Positions 1 through 5,703 of a stretch of 5,703 nucleotides of DNA are shown one piece after another (positions within the stretch are counted from its first letter, which is position 1; each line of letters opens with the position of its first letter). Below the pieces are notes generated by a model. The model worked only from the letters and a program-made list of their open reading frames with translations, was not told the origin of the DNA and searched no databases. Both the position numbers and the translations under genes were made by a program. This DNA is from Gammaproteobacteria bacterium (GTDB lineage: Bacteria; Pseudomonadota; Gammaproteobacteria; Pseudomonadales; Oleiphilaceae). The stretch is from contig JAJUGC010000165.1 in assembly GCA_029268325.1 (NCBI GenBank), forward strand, positions 1 to 5,703, in the 5' to 3' direction.

Positions 1-610
1 CTGCTCCCGTAAGGAGCTGGCGGCCAGAAACGGGCGGCACACCGAGGCCTGCCTACGCCAGGAGATTGACCAAGAGCATCCGCTAGCCATCCGGTTTCGG
101 GTCCGCAGCGGCCAGCTCTGCCTGAAAGACCGGATCCAGGGCCCCTTGGAATTTAGCCTGCAGACTGACAAAGATGACTTTGTCCTGAAACGCAAGGAGG
201 GCTTCTACGCCTACCAGCTTGCCGTGGTGGTAGACGATGCGGCCCAAGGAATCACCCATGTGGTGCGGGGCTGCGACCTGATCGATTCGCTCCCCTGGCA
301 ATACTCCTTACAGATCGCCCTAAACCTGCCCCACCCCAGCTATGCCCATGTCCCGGTTATCACCAACCTGCAGGGCCAGAAGCTGAGCAAACAAAACCAC
401 TCACCCGCCCTGGATAACCGCCAGGCCAGCGCTAACCTGCACAAGGCATTACGTGCCCTGGAACTGCCTGTTCCTCCAGATCTCAAAGGCGCTCCGCCCG
501 CAGAGCTGCTGCACTGGGCCGTGCCCTTGTGGAACCCGGCCCGGCTCCAAGCCTGCCGGTGCATCAGCGAAGCCAGGCTGGCCACAACAGCCCCCTCCCC
601 TGCCGAGTAA
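1..610 (+). CDS. gluQ: Glutamyl-Q tRNA(Asp) synthetase, N-terminus outside the window
   Basis: This is the C-terminal part of GluQ (YadB family), a truncated glutamyl-tRNA synthetase paralogue. The enzyme activates glutamate and attaches it to the queuosine base of tRNA(Asp) in the cytoplasm. The frame is open from base 2 and gives 202 residues before TAA at 608-610. The family is near 300 residues, so roughly 95-100 residues with the HIGH-like motif lie upstream. Visible residues 1-17 are the end of the zinc site: Cys1, His13 and Cys17 align with the second Cys, the Tyr and the last Cys of the usual C-x-C-x12-Y-x3-C pattern. Residues 127-132 (KLSKQN) are the KMSKS-type ATP-binding loop. Other family blocks are AYQLAVVVDDAAQGITHVVRG and the following DLI. 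A TTG at 146 is internal and is not the start. In Pseudomonas gluQ also precedes the cbr genes, which supports the call. Identification is firm; the N-terminus cannot be judged. Confidence 0.95.
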   Translation, partial: CSRKELAARNGRHTEACLRQEIDQEHPLAIRFRVRSGQLCLKDRIQGPLEFSLQTDKDDFVLKRKEGFYAYQLAVVVDDAAQGITHVVRGCDLIDSLPWQYSLQIALNLPHPSYAHVPVITNLQGQKLSKQNHSPALDNRQASANLHKALRALELPVPPDLKGAPPAELLHWAVPLWNPARLQACRCISEARLATTAPSPAE

Positions 611-632
611 ACCTGCGCAGCAAAGTAAACCT
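606..632. repeat. 9-bp direct repeat across the gluQ stop
   Basis: AGTAAACCT occurs at 606-614 and again at 624-632, exactly 18 bp apart start to start. The first copy contains the gluQ stop codon. The flanking bases differ, so the repeat is 9 bp and no longer. It could be a paired protein-binding site on one face of the helix (about two turns apart), a small duplication, or chance. The sequence does not decide between these. Confidence 0.45.
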
Positions 633-635
633 ACT

Positions 636-660
636 GGGCAAAATAGCCGCTGTTTTGCCC
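636..660. promoter_or_regulatory. Strong hairpin between gluQ and the cbr genes
   Basis: GGGCAAAA (636-643) is the exact reverse complement of TTTTGCCC (653-660). Pairing continues inward through a T-G wobble (644/652), A-T (645/651) and G-C (646/650), leaving a 3-nt loop CCG. The stem is therefore 11 bp. It begins 26 nt after the gluQ stop. No T-run follows on either strand, so it is not a textbook intrinsic terminator. Possible roles are the 3' end of the gluQ mRNA (perhaps factor-assisted or protective) or a DNA operator, because the right arm coincides with the candidate -35 element of the next gene. The structure is directly visible; the role is inference. Confidence 0.55.
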
Positions 661-683
661 GAGGGCTCCTGGCCGGTTAACAT
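655..683 (+). promoter_or_regulatory. Candidate sigma-70 promoter for the cbr operon
   Basis: TTGCCC at 655-660 (4 of 6 matches to TTGACA) and TAACAT at 678-683 (4 of 6 to TATAAT) are separated by exactly 17 bp. A start of transcription near 690 would leave a leader of about 40 nt before the ATG at 730. The -35 hexamer lies in the right arm of the hairpin at 636-660. Match quality is moderate, so this is a proposal from position and spacing, not a demonstrated promoter. Confidence 0.35.
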
Positions 684-717
684 GATGTTTCTTCGACGGC
701 CGCTAGGCTGGAGGTTT

Positions 718-725
718 AAAAGGAA
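718..725 (+). promoter_or_regulatory. Ribosome binding site deciding the start at 730
   Basis: A purine-rich AAAGGAAG-type stretch ends about 4 nt before the ATG at 730. The alternative in-frame ATGs at 682 and 685 have no comparable upstream purine tract and would fall inside the candidate -10 element. This favours 730. Confidence 0.6.
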
Positions 726-729
726 GCCC

Positions 730-906
730 ATGTATATCTATCGTCTCGTCTTCCTGCTGGTGCTTGGCATCTATATGTTCTCGCCGGTCATCATCGACTG
801 GTGGATCACACCGGGGAGTGCCTGGTATCGGCCCTACCTGATCTGGGCCGTGCTGATCGCCCTGTCTATTTGGCTTGAGAGTCGTCGAGGCCCCCATGAG
901 TTTTAG
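730..906 (+). CDS. cbrX: Small two-helix inner-membrane protein upstream of cbrA (CbrX-like)
   Basis: The product is 58 residues and very hydrophobic. Residues about 4-22 and 36-49 form two likely membrane helices, separated by a short aromatic loop (DWW at 23-25, then a WYRPYL segment at 32-37). The C-terminal tail is polar with Arg-Arg at 52-53, suggesting that both ends face the cytoplasm. The ATG at 730 has a good ribosome binding site. The stop TAG (904-906) lies inside the next gene, whose ATG at 896 overlaps this frame by 11 nt, so translation of the two is probably coupled. A small gene in this position, named cbrX in Pseudomonas putida as I recall, is known to be tied to cbrA expression. 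The symbol here rests on position, size and overlap, not on a known catalytic motif. The biochemical role is unknown; it could help CbrA insert or function in the membrane, or act mainly as a translational leader. Confidence 0.8.
   Translation: MYIYRLVFLLVLGIYMFSPVIIDWWITPGSAWYRPYLIWAVLIALSIWLESRRGPHEF
887..890 (+). promoter_or_regulatory. Internal ribosome binding site for the kinase gene
   Basis: GAGG at 887-890 lies 5 nt before the ATG at 896, inside the 3' end of the small membrane-protein gene. It supports ATG 896 over the in-frame TTG at 875. It also means that ribosomes finishing the small gene could restart directly on the kinase gene. Confidence 0.55.
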
Positions 907-3859
907 CAGTCTGCAACTGTTCCTGCTGGGAGTGGGGTATCTGGCCCTTCTGTTCGGGATGGCCTGGATTGCCGAACGGGGCTTTGTCTCCAAGCGCCTG
1001 CTGCGCCACCCGGTCACCTATGTATTGTCCTTGGGGGTCTATGCCAGCGCCTGGGCCTTCTATGGCTCTGTCGGCCTTGCCTATGAATATGGCTATGGCT
1101 TTTTGTCCTATTACCTGGGCATCAGCGGTGCCTTCCTGTTAGCCCCGGTCCTGCTCGCCCCGGTGCTGCGTATCACCAAGGCTTACCAGCTGGGCTCCAT
1201 TGCCGATCTGTTCACCTTCCGCTACCGCAGCCAGTGGGCCGGTACCCTCACCACTGTGTTCATGCTGCTGAGCATGCTGTCGTTACTGGCCCTCCAGATC
1301 AAGGCCGTGACCGGCTCCATCCAAGTCCTGTCGCCCGGGGAAACCGAAAGGGTCCTGGGCTTCATTTTCTGTGGGGTGATGGTGATCTTCGCCATCCTGT
1401 TCGGCGCCCGCGAGCGCGCCCGGAACGAGCGCTACGAAGGCCTGGTCTTTGCCGTCGCCTTTGAGGCCTTGGTCAAGCTCACCCTGTTTCTCATCATTGG
1501 CGGCTATGCCCTGTTTTCCATTTTCGGCGGCTTCGACGGACTCAACCAGTGGCTCCAAGAAAGCGCCCCCCAGATCAGCGCACTAGAGCAACGTATGGAG
1601 GAAAACACCTGGCGCGCCTTGCTGCTCGTGTTTTTTGCCTCCGCCCTGGTCATGCCCCATATGTTCCACATGACCTTTACGGAAAACACCAATCCCAAAG
1701 CGCTCTTCAAAGCGAGCTGGGGCCTGCCCCTGTATTTGCTGATCATGGCCTTGCCGGTGCCCATCATCCTGTGGGCCGGCATCAAAACCGGCACCCCGAC
1801 TTCTCCGGAAATGTTTACCGTGGGCATCGGGCTGTTCAATGACGCGCCCTGGGTGGGCCTGCTCTCTTTTGTGGGCGGCCTGTCAGCCGCCAGCGGCCTG
1901 ATCATTGTGGTGACACTGGCTTTATCCTCGATGATCCTCAACCACCTGATCCTGCCCATTTACCAGCCCCTGGCCCGGGACAACATCTATGGCTGGCTGA
2001 AGTGGGTCAAACGGATTCTGATCGTTGCCATCATTTTCTCGGGCTATCTCTTCTATACCTTTGTCGACGAGCGGGTTTCCCTGTCGGTCTTGGGAGTCCT
2101 GTCCTTTGTCGCCACCCTTCAGTTTTTCCCGGGCATCCTGGCCCTGATCTATTGGCCCCCGGGTAACCGGATCGCTTTTATCTGCGGTGTCTGTGCCGGC
2201 ATGTTCATCTGGTTCTTTGCCATGCTGCTTCCGCTGGTCTTTCACATCGACGTTATTGGGCTGTCTCCCTGGGGCGAGTACTACCAACTCAACGAAGGCG
2301 ACTCCCATTTCTACACCATGGCCTCCTTGAGCCTGAACGTGGCGGTGTTCGCCATCGTCTCCCTGCTGACGCCCACGTCCCAGGCAGAGCAGGCGGCAGC
2401 CCAGTCCTGCAGCGCTGAAACCCTGGTTCGGCCGGCCCGCCACGAACTGGTCGCCAACTCCTCGGAAGAGTTCAAGCTGGCCCTGGCCGCCCCGCTCGGG
2501 CGCCAGACAGCGGAGAAGGAAGTGAACCGGGCGTTGCGGCAACTGGAGCTTCCCAATGTGGAGTTCCGTCCCTATGCCCTGCGGCGCCTGCGGGATCAGA
2601 TCGAGGCCAACCTATCCGGCCTGCTGGGCCCGTCCATTGCCCAGGACATCGTCAAGCGCTACCTGGAGTTCAAATCCGACGCCCGCTCCACCGACATCCA
2701 CTTTGTCGAAAGCCGTCTGGAAGCCTACCAGTCCAGGCTCACCGGCCTGGCCGCCGAGCTGGACGCCCTGCGCCGCTACCACCGGCAGACCCTTCAGAGC
2801 CTGCCCATCGGCGCCTGCTCCTTGGGCGACAACCTGGAAATCCTGATGTGGAATACGGCCATGGAGGGACTGACAGGCATCCCGGCCAAAGATGTAATCG
2901 GCTCCCATATCAGCGCCATCGCCCTGCCCTGGGCCACCCTCTTGCACAGCTTTGCCCAGGACGAGCAGATGCACCTCTACAAGCACCGGGTCGACATTGC
3001 GGGCCGCCCCCACTGGTTCAGCCTGCACAAGGCCAACATTGAAGGCAATGAGCAGTCCCTGGAAAGCGGACAGGTGATCCTCATCGAAGACCAAACCGAG
3101 CTGCAAATGCTGGAGGACGAGCTGATCCACAGTGAGCGCCTGGCCTCGATCGGGCGCCTGGCAGCAGGGGTGGCCCATGAGATCGGCAACCCCATCACCG
3201 GCATCGCTTGCCTGACCCAAAACCTCAAGCTGATGACCCAGGAGCGGGAAGTATTGGAAAGCGCCAGTCAGATTCTGGAGCAGACCAAACGGGTGTCCCG
3301 TATCCTGCAGACCCTGATGAACTTCTCCCGGGCCGGGAACCATTCCCAACTCCAGGTGCACGAGCCGGCCAATATCAGACGCTGCGTGAATGAGGCCATC
3401 AGCCTGCTATCCCTGAGCGACAAGGAAAAGCAACTGGAGTTCATCAATGAGTGCGACGAAGATGTCATCGTGATGGGCGATGAACAACGCCTGCTCCAAG
3501 TCTTTGTGAACCTGCTCAGTAATGCCCGGGATGCCTCGCCGGAACACGGCCGGGTCATTATCCGCGGCCACATGTCCGACTATACGGCCAAAATTGAGGT
3601 CATCGACGAAGGATGCGGTATCGCCAAAGACCAGCTCGACCACCTGTTCGAGCCCTTCTACACCACCAAAGGCCCCGACAAAGGCACTGGCCTTGGCCTC
3701 GCCCTGGTCTATAGCATCATTGAAGAACACTACGGACACATCCAGATTACCAGCCCCGCCGATCCTCTGACCGGGCGTGGCGCCAAGGTGAGCATTGAGT
3801 TACCCTCCCAATACTCAGATGCCAAACCACAGAGTCAACATCGTACGGAAGCCTCATGA
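896..3859 (+). CDS. cbrA: Transporter-fused sensor histidine kinase CbrA
   Basis: This 987-residue inner-membrane kinase is close to the length of Pseudomonas CbrA (about 980). Residues 1 to about 490 form a sodium/solute symporter (SLC5)-like domain with about 13 hydrophobic segments; residues 325-350 contain a small-residue and Ser/Thr-rich helix (FVGGLSAASGL and following) like the helices lining transport paths in this family. A charged linker, a STAC-like helical region (about 530-610) and a heptad-like helix (about 605-632) lead to a PAS domain (about 633-730). The HisKA dimerisation region follows, with phosphoacceptor His761 in AHEIGNPITGI. The ATPase domain has the N box at Asn876 (LLSNARDAS), the G1 box at Asp904 (DEGCGIA) and the G2 box at 930-935 (GTGLGL). 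No receiver domain is fused, so the partner is the adjacent regulator, whose ATG overlaps this stop (ATGA). In Pseudomonas fluorescens the SLC5 part of CbrA transports histidine. All kinase motifs look intact; the true ligand here is unknown. Confidence 0.93.
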   Translation: MSFSSLQLFLLGVGYLALLFGMAWIAERGFVSKRLLRHPVTYVLSLGVYASAWAFYGSVGLAYEYGYGFLSYYLGISGAFLLAPVLLAPVLRITKAYQLGSIADLFTFRYRSQWAGTLTTVFMLLSMLSLLALQIKAVTGSIQVLSPGETERVLGFIFCGVMVIFAILFGARERARNERYEGLVFAVAFEALVKLTLFLIIGGYALFSIFGGFDGLNQWLQESAPQISALEQRMEENTWRALLLVFFASALVMPHMFHMTFTENTNPKALFKASWGLPLYLLIMALPVPIILWAGIKTGTPTSPEMFTVGIGLFNDAPWVGLLSFVGGLSAASGLIIVVTLALSSMILNHLILPIYQPLARDNIYGWLKWVKRILIVAIIFSGYLFYTFVDERVSLSVLGVLSFVATLQFFPGILALIYWPPGNRIAFICGVCAGMFIWFFAMLLPLVFHIDVIGLSPWGEYYQLNEGDSHFYTMASLSLNVAVFAIVSLLTPTSQAEQAAAQSCSAETLVRPARHELVANSSEEFKLALAAPLGRQTAEKEVNRALRQLELPNVEFRPYALRRLRDQIEANLSGLLGPSIAQDIVKRYLEFKSDARSTDIHFVESRLEAYQSRLTGLAAELDALRRYHRQTLQSLPIGACSLGDNLEILMWNTAMEGLTGIPAKDVIGSHISAIALPWATLLHSFAQDEQMHLYKHRVDIAGRPHWFSLHKANIEGNEQSLESGQVILIEDQTELQMLEDELIHSERLASIGRLAAGVAHEIGNPITGIACLTQNLKLMTQEREVLESASQILEQTKRVSRILQTLMNFSRAGNHSQLQVHEPANIRRCVNEAISLLSLSDKEKQLEFINECDEDVIVMGDEQRLLQVFVNLLSNARDASPEHGRVIIRGHMSDYTAKIEVIDEGCGIAKDQLDHLFEPFYTTKGPDKGTGLGLALVYSIIEEHYGHIQITSPADPLTGRGAKVSIELPSQYSDAKPQSQHRTEAS

Positions 3860-5247
3860 GTCATCATATTCTGGTAGTTGAAGACGAAGCCATTATCCGC
3901 TCGGCCCTGCGCCGGCTCCTGGAGCACAATGCCTATCAAGTCAGTGAGGCCGGAGCTGTGGATGAGGCGGTGGCCCAATACGATCTTACCCAATTCGACC
4001 TGATCATTTCCGACCTGCGCCTGCCCGGCCAGCCGGGTACCGAGCTGATCAAGCTGGCACGGCCCACCCCGGTTCTGATCATGACCAGCTACGCCAGCCT
4101 GCGTTCCGCGGTCGACTCCATGAAACTGGGTGCGGTGGATTACATCGCTAAGCCTTTTGACCATGACGAGATGCTGGCGGCAGTGCGGCATATTCTCAGC
4201 GCCCACGCCAAGGAAGCCGTAAAGCAACCCAACGCCACGGAAACTGGACGCAAAGCCGTCGCCGATATCCGTGAGATCATGTATGGCGAATGTGCGGAAA
4301 TGCGCAAGCTGTTCGACCTGATCAGCAAAGTCGCCCCCACGTCCACCACGGTCATGATCCAAGGGGAGTCCGGTACCGGTAAGGAACTGGCAGCCCGCGC
4401 CCTGCACGCCTTGAGCCCGCGCAAGGATGGCCCGTTGATCTGTGTTAACTGTGCCGCCATTCCGGAATCCCTGATTGAATCAGAACTGTTTGGTCACGAA
4501 AAGGGCGCCTTTACCGGCGCGGTGACCGCCCGCAACGGCCTCATTGAAGCGGCCGATGGCGGCACCCTGTTTCTGGACGAGATTGGCGAGCTGCCCCTGG
4601 AAGCCCAGGCTCGTTTGTTGCGCGTCCTGCAAGAAAGTGAAATTCGCCGGGTGGGCTCGACCCAGTCCCGCAAAGTGGATATCCGCCTGGTCACTGCGAC
4701 CCACCGTAACCTGCGGGCCATGAGCAAGGTGGGCGAGTTCCGTGAAGACCTTTACTATCGCCTCAACGTTATGCAACTCAATATTCCGCCGCTCCGTGAC
4801 CGGGGCGAGGATATCGTGGGGTTGGCCCATCTGCTGCTCCAGCGGCTTAGCAAGCAAATGGACAAGGGGGAACTCCAATTCGCCCCCGAAGCACTGGATC
4901 TAATCCGGCGCCATCGCTGGCCGGGTAACGTCCGGGAGCTTGAGAACGCGATTGAACGGGCCGTCATTCTGACGGATGGCAACACCATCACGCCGGATCT
5001 GCTGGGCATCGAGACCGAGACGGACGACTTTGACGATATCCCCCAAGGACTGGCATCCATGGAGCACGCCGCCAGCCCGAAGCAGACGGAAAAAACCAAA
5101 GACCTATCCCTGGAAGACTATTTCCAACACTTTGTCTTGGAAAACCAGGACAAGATGAGCGAAACCGAACTGGCCCGCAAGCTCGGTATCAGCCGCAAGA
5201 GCCTTTGGGAAAGACGACAACGTTTGGGCATTCCCCGCCGCAAGTAG
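3856..5247 (+). CDS. cbrB: Sigma-54-dependent response regulator CbrB (NtrC family)
   Basis: This 463-residue transcriptional activator is the expected partner of the kinase encoded just upstream. The receiver domain (residues about 4-115) has the acidic pair Asp10/Glu11, phosphoacceptor Asp53 (SDLRLPG), Thr77 and Lys99. The AAA+ domain (about 143-375) has Walker A GESGTGKE (170-177), an intact GAFTGA loop (217-222) that contacts sigma-54, Walker B LFLDEIGE with Asp241/Glu242, arginine-finger region FREDLYYRL (295-303) and sensor II WPGNVREL (355-362). An acidic, variable linker (about 384-418) leads to a Fis-type helix-turn-helix at 420-463, ending in the CbrB-like WERRQRLGIPRRK. The ATG overlaps the kinase stop by 4 nt, with a weak GGAAG 4 nt upstream, so translation is probably coupled. 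Pseudomonas CbrB activates crcZ and amino acid catabolic genes; here no target gene is next door. All motifs needed for ATP hydrolysis and sigma-54 contact are present, so it should be functional. Confidence 0.94.
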   Translation: MSHHILVVEDEAIIRSALRRLLEHNAYQVSEAGAVDEAVAQYDLTQFDLIISDLRLPGQPGTELIKLARPTPVLIMTSYASLRSAVDSMKLGAVDYIAKPFDHDEMLAAVRHILSAHAKEAVKQPNATETGRKAVADIREIMYGECAEMRKLFDLISKVAPTSTTVMIQGESGTGKELAARALHALSPRKDGPLICVNCAAIPESLIESELFGHEKGAFTGAVTARNGLIEAADGGTLFLDEIGELPLEAQARLLRVLQESEIRRVGSTQSRKVDIRLVTATHRNLRAMSKVGEFREDLYYRLNVMQLNIPPLRDRGEDIVGLAHLLLQRLSKQMDKGELQFAPEALDLIRRHRWPGNVRELENAIERAVILTDGNTITPDLLGIETETDDFDDIPQGLASMEHAASPKQTEKTKDLSLEDYFQHFVLENQDKMSETELARKLGISRKSLWERRQRLGIPRRK

Positions 5248-5260
5248 CTGGTGTATGGAT

Positions 5261-5283
5261 TGGTGATGCCTCCTAGCTCACCA
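5261..5283. other. Weak hairpin after cbrB
   Basis: TGGTGA (5261-5266) pairs with TCACCA (5278-5283) across an 11-nt loop, starting 14 nt after the cbrB stop. The stem is only 6 bp and no T-run follows. It might contribute to ending or protecting the cbr transcript, but chance is quite possible. Confidence 0.2.
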
Positions 5284-5326
5284 CGCCGGATCAGATCACA
5301 CAGCAACGCACACAAGCGGTCCAGCC

Positions 5327-5348
5327 GGGGCGAACACCAGTCCGCCCC
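5327..5348. terminator. GC-only hairpin in the convergent gap, possible terminator
   Basis: GGGGCG (5327-5332) pairs with CGCCCC (5343-5348) across a 10-nt loop. It lies between the convergent cbrB and dgkA genes, where transcription from both sides must stop. Neither strand has a T-run after the stem, so it is not a canonical intrinsic terminator. The rest of the 133-nt gap shows no gene and no Crc-type A-rich motif cluster. Confidence 0.25.
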
Positions 5349-5380
5349 ACACTCCCCTCAACAGGCCTTTGCCGATCTTG

Positions 5381-5703
5381 CTAAAGAAGGATGATTGCCC
5401 AGACCAGGGCGATCAAAGACAAGGACAGGAACTGGGCTGCACTGCCCATATCCTTGGCACGCTTTGCCAGCGGATGAAGCTCCAGGGAGATGCGGTCCAC
5501 CGTCGCCTCGATTGCCGAGTTCAAAATCTCCACAATCAGGCCAAGAAAGACCACGGCCACCAAGACAGCCCGCTCGACCCGGCTGACATCCAGCCAAAAG
5601 GCGATGGGAATCAAGACCAAATTGAGCAGGACCAATTGCCGGAAGGCCGCCTCGCCGGTGAACGCGGCTTTCAGTCCCGCCATTGAATAGCCCGTGGCGT
5701 TCA
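5381..5703 (-). CDS. dgkA: Diacylglycerol kinase, prokaryotic type, N-terminus outside the window
   Basis: DgkA is a small trimeric inner-membrane enzyme that phosphorylates diacylglycerol to phosphatidic acid using ATP. It recycles the diacylglycerol released when head groups are taken from phospholipids. The frame is open to the right edge; the visible part is 106 residues, beginning NATGYS before the internal Met at 5683-5681. The family is near 120 residues, so only about 10-20 are missing, and that Met should not be taken as the start: the family block GYS-x-x-GL-(K/R)-AA spans it. Catalytic and signature blocks are present: EAAFRQ (the Glu28 region of the E. coli enzyme), VEILNSAIEATVDR (Glu69, Asn72 and Glu76 equivalents) and RAKDMGSAA (Lys94 and Asp95 equivalents). 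Three hydrophobic helices are visible. The stop is TAG at 5383-5381. The gene converges on cbrB across 133 nt and is not part of the cbr operon. No functional link to the cbr genes is evident. Confidence 0.95.
   Translation of the reverse strand, partial: NATGYSMAGLKAAFTGEAAFRQLVLLNLVLIPIAFWLDVSRVERAVLVAVVFLGLIVEILNSAIEATVDRISLELHPLAKRAKDMGSAAQFLSLSLIALVWAIILL

Noticed and set aside
389..396. A-rich AAACAAAA resembling a Crc/Hfq target motif
   Set aside because: It encodes the conserved KLSKQN loop of GluQ, is a single imperfect copy, and is far from a start codon.
682..729. Upstream in-frame ATGs (682, 685) as starts of the small membrane protein
   Set aside because: They have no ribosome binding site and lie in the candidate -10 element. 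They would add a basic extension before a hydrophobic start that already has a good site at 730.
875..895. In-frame TTG at 875 as the start of cbrA
   Set aside because: ATG at 896 has GAGG 5 nt upstream and gives the expected CbrA N-terminus leading straight into the first membrane helix.
1922..3361. Long open frames on the minus strand opposite cbrA (up to 249 codons)
   Set aside because: They mirror the codon pattern of the clearly real kinase gene, have low-complexity Gly/Gln/Asp-rich products and show no recognisable domain.
5248..5340. 7-bp inverted repeat CTGGTGT ... ACACCAG spanning the convergent gap
   Set aside because: The arms are short and 79 nt apart, and they overlap the loop of another potential stem, so chance is the simplest explanation.
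5455..5473. TGGCAC followed by TTTGCC, resembling a sigma-54 promoter after cbrB
   Set aside because: The GG and GC elements are about 2 bp too close for the fixed -24/-12 spacing, and the site lies inside the dgkA coding region.
5381..5690. Plus-strand open frames opposite dgkA
   Set aside because: The minus-strand frame carries all DgkA catalytic blocks; the plus-strand products look like shadow sequence.

Overview
The window looks like a chromosomal segment of a GC-rich gammaproteobacterium of the broad Pseudomonas/Marinobacter/Hahella/Cellvibrio type. The main clue is gene order: the 3' part of gluQ, a small membrane-protein gene, a transporter-fused histidine kinase (CbrA type) and a sigma-54 activator (CbrB type). 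This order is familiar from Pseudomonas. A convergent diacylglycerol kinase gene closes the window. Genus cannot be fixed from the sequence alone. Coding density is high, and I see no mobile element, CRISPR array, tRNA or rRNA.

Layout. Positions 1-610 are the C-terminal two thirds of glutamyl-Q tRNA(Asp) synthetase, which enters from the left edge. Positions 611-729 are a short gap holding a strong 11-bp hairpin and a candidate sigma-70 promoter; a 9-bp direct repeat straddles the gluQ stop and the start of this gap. Positions 730-906 encode a 58-residue two-helix membrane protein (CbrX-like). Positions 896-3859 encode the 987-residue CbrA-like sensor kinase, and 3856-5247 the 463-residue CbrB-like response regulator. 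Positions 5248-5380 are a convergent gap with two weak hairpins. Positions 5703-5381 on the minus strand are dgkA, which lacks its N-terminus at the right edge.

How the genes work together. The small gene, the kinase gene and the regulator gene overlap end to end (11 nt, then 4 nt). They therefore look like one transcript with coupled translation, probably starting in the gap after gluQ. CbrA combines a sodium/solute-symporter-like membrane domain with STAC, PAS, HisKA and ATPase domains. It should phosphorylate CbrB, which has every motif expected of a working sigma-54 activator. In Pseudomonas this system controls carbon and nitrogen source use, largely through the small RNA crcZ encoded just after cbrB. 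Here there is no room for crcZ and no Crc-type A-rich motif cluster after cbrB, so the output of the system may be wired differently or crcZ may lie elsewhere.

I found no clearly undescribed system. The points most worth a second look are the hairpin overlapping the putative -35 element before the cbr genes, the missing crcZ, and the tightly coupled small membrane protein.
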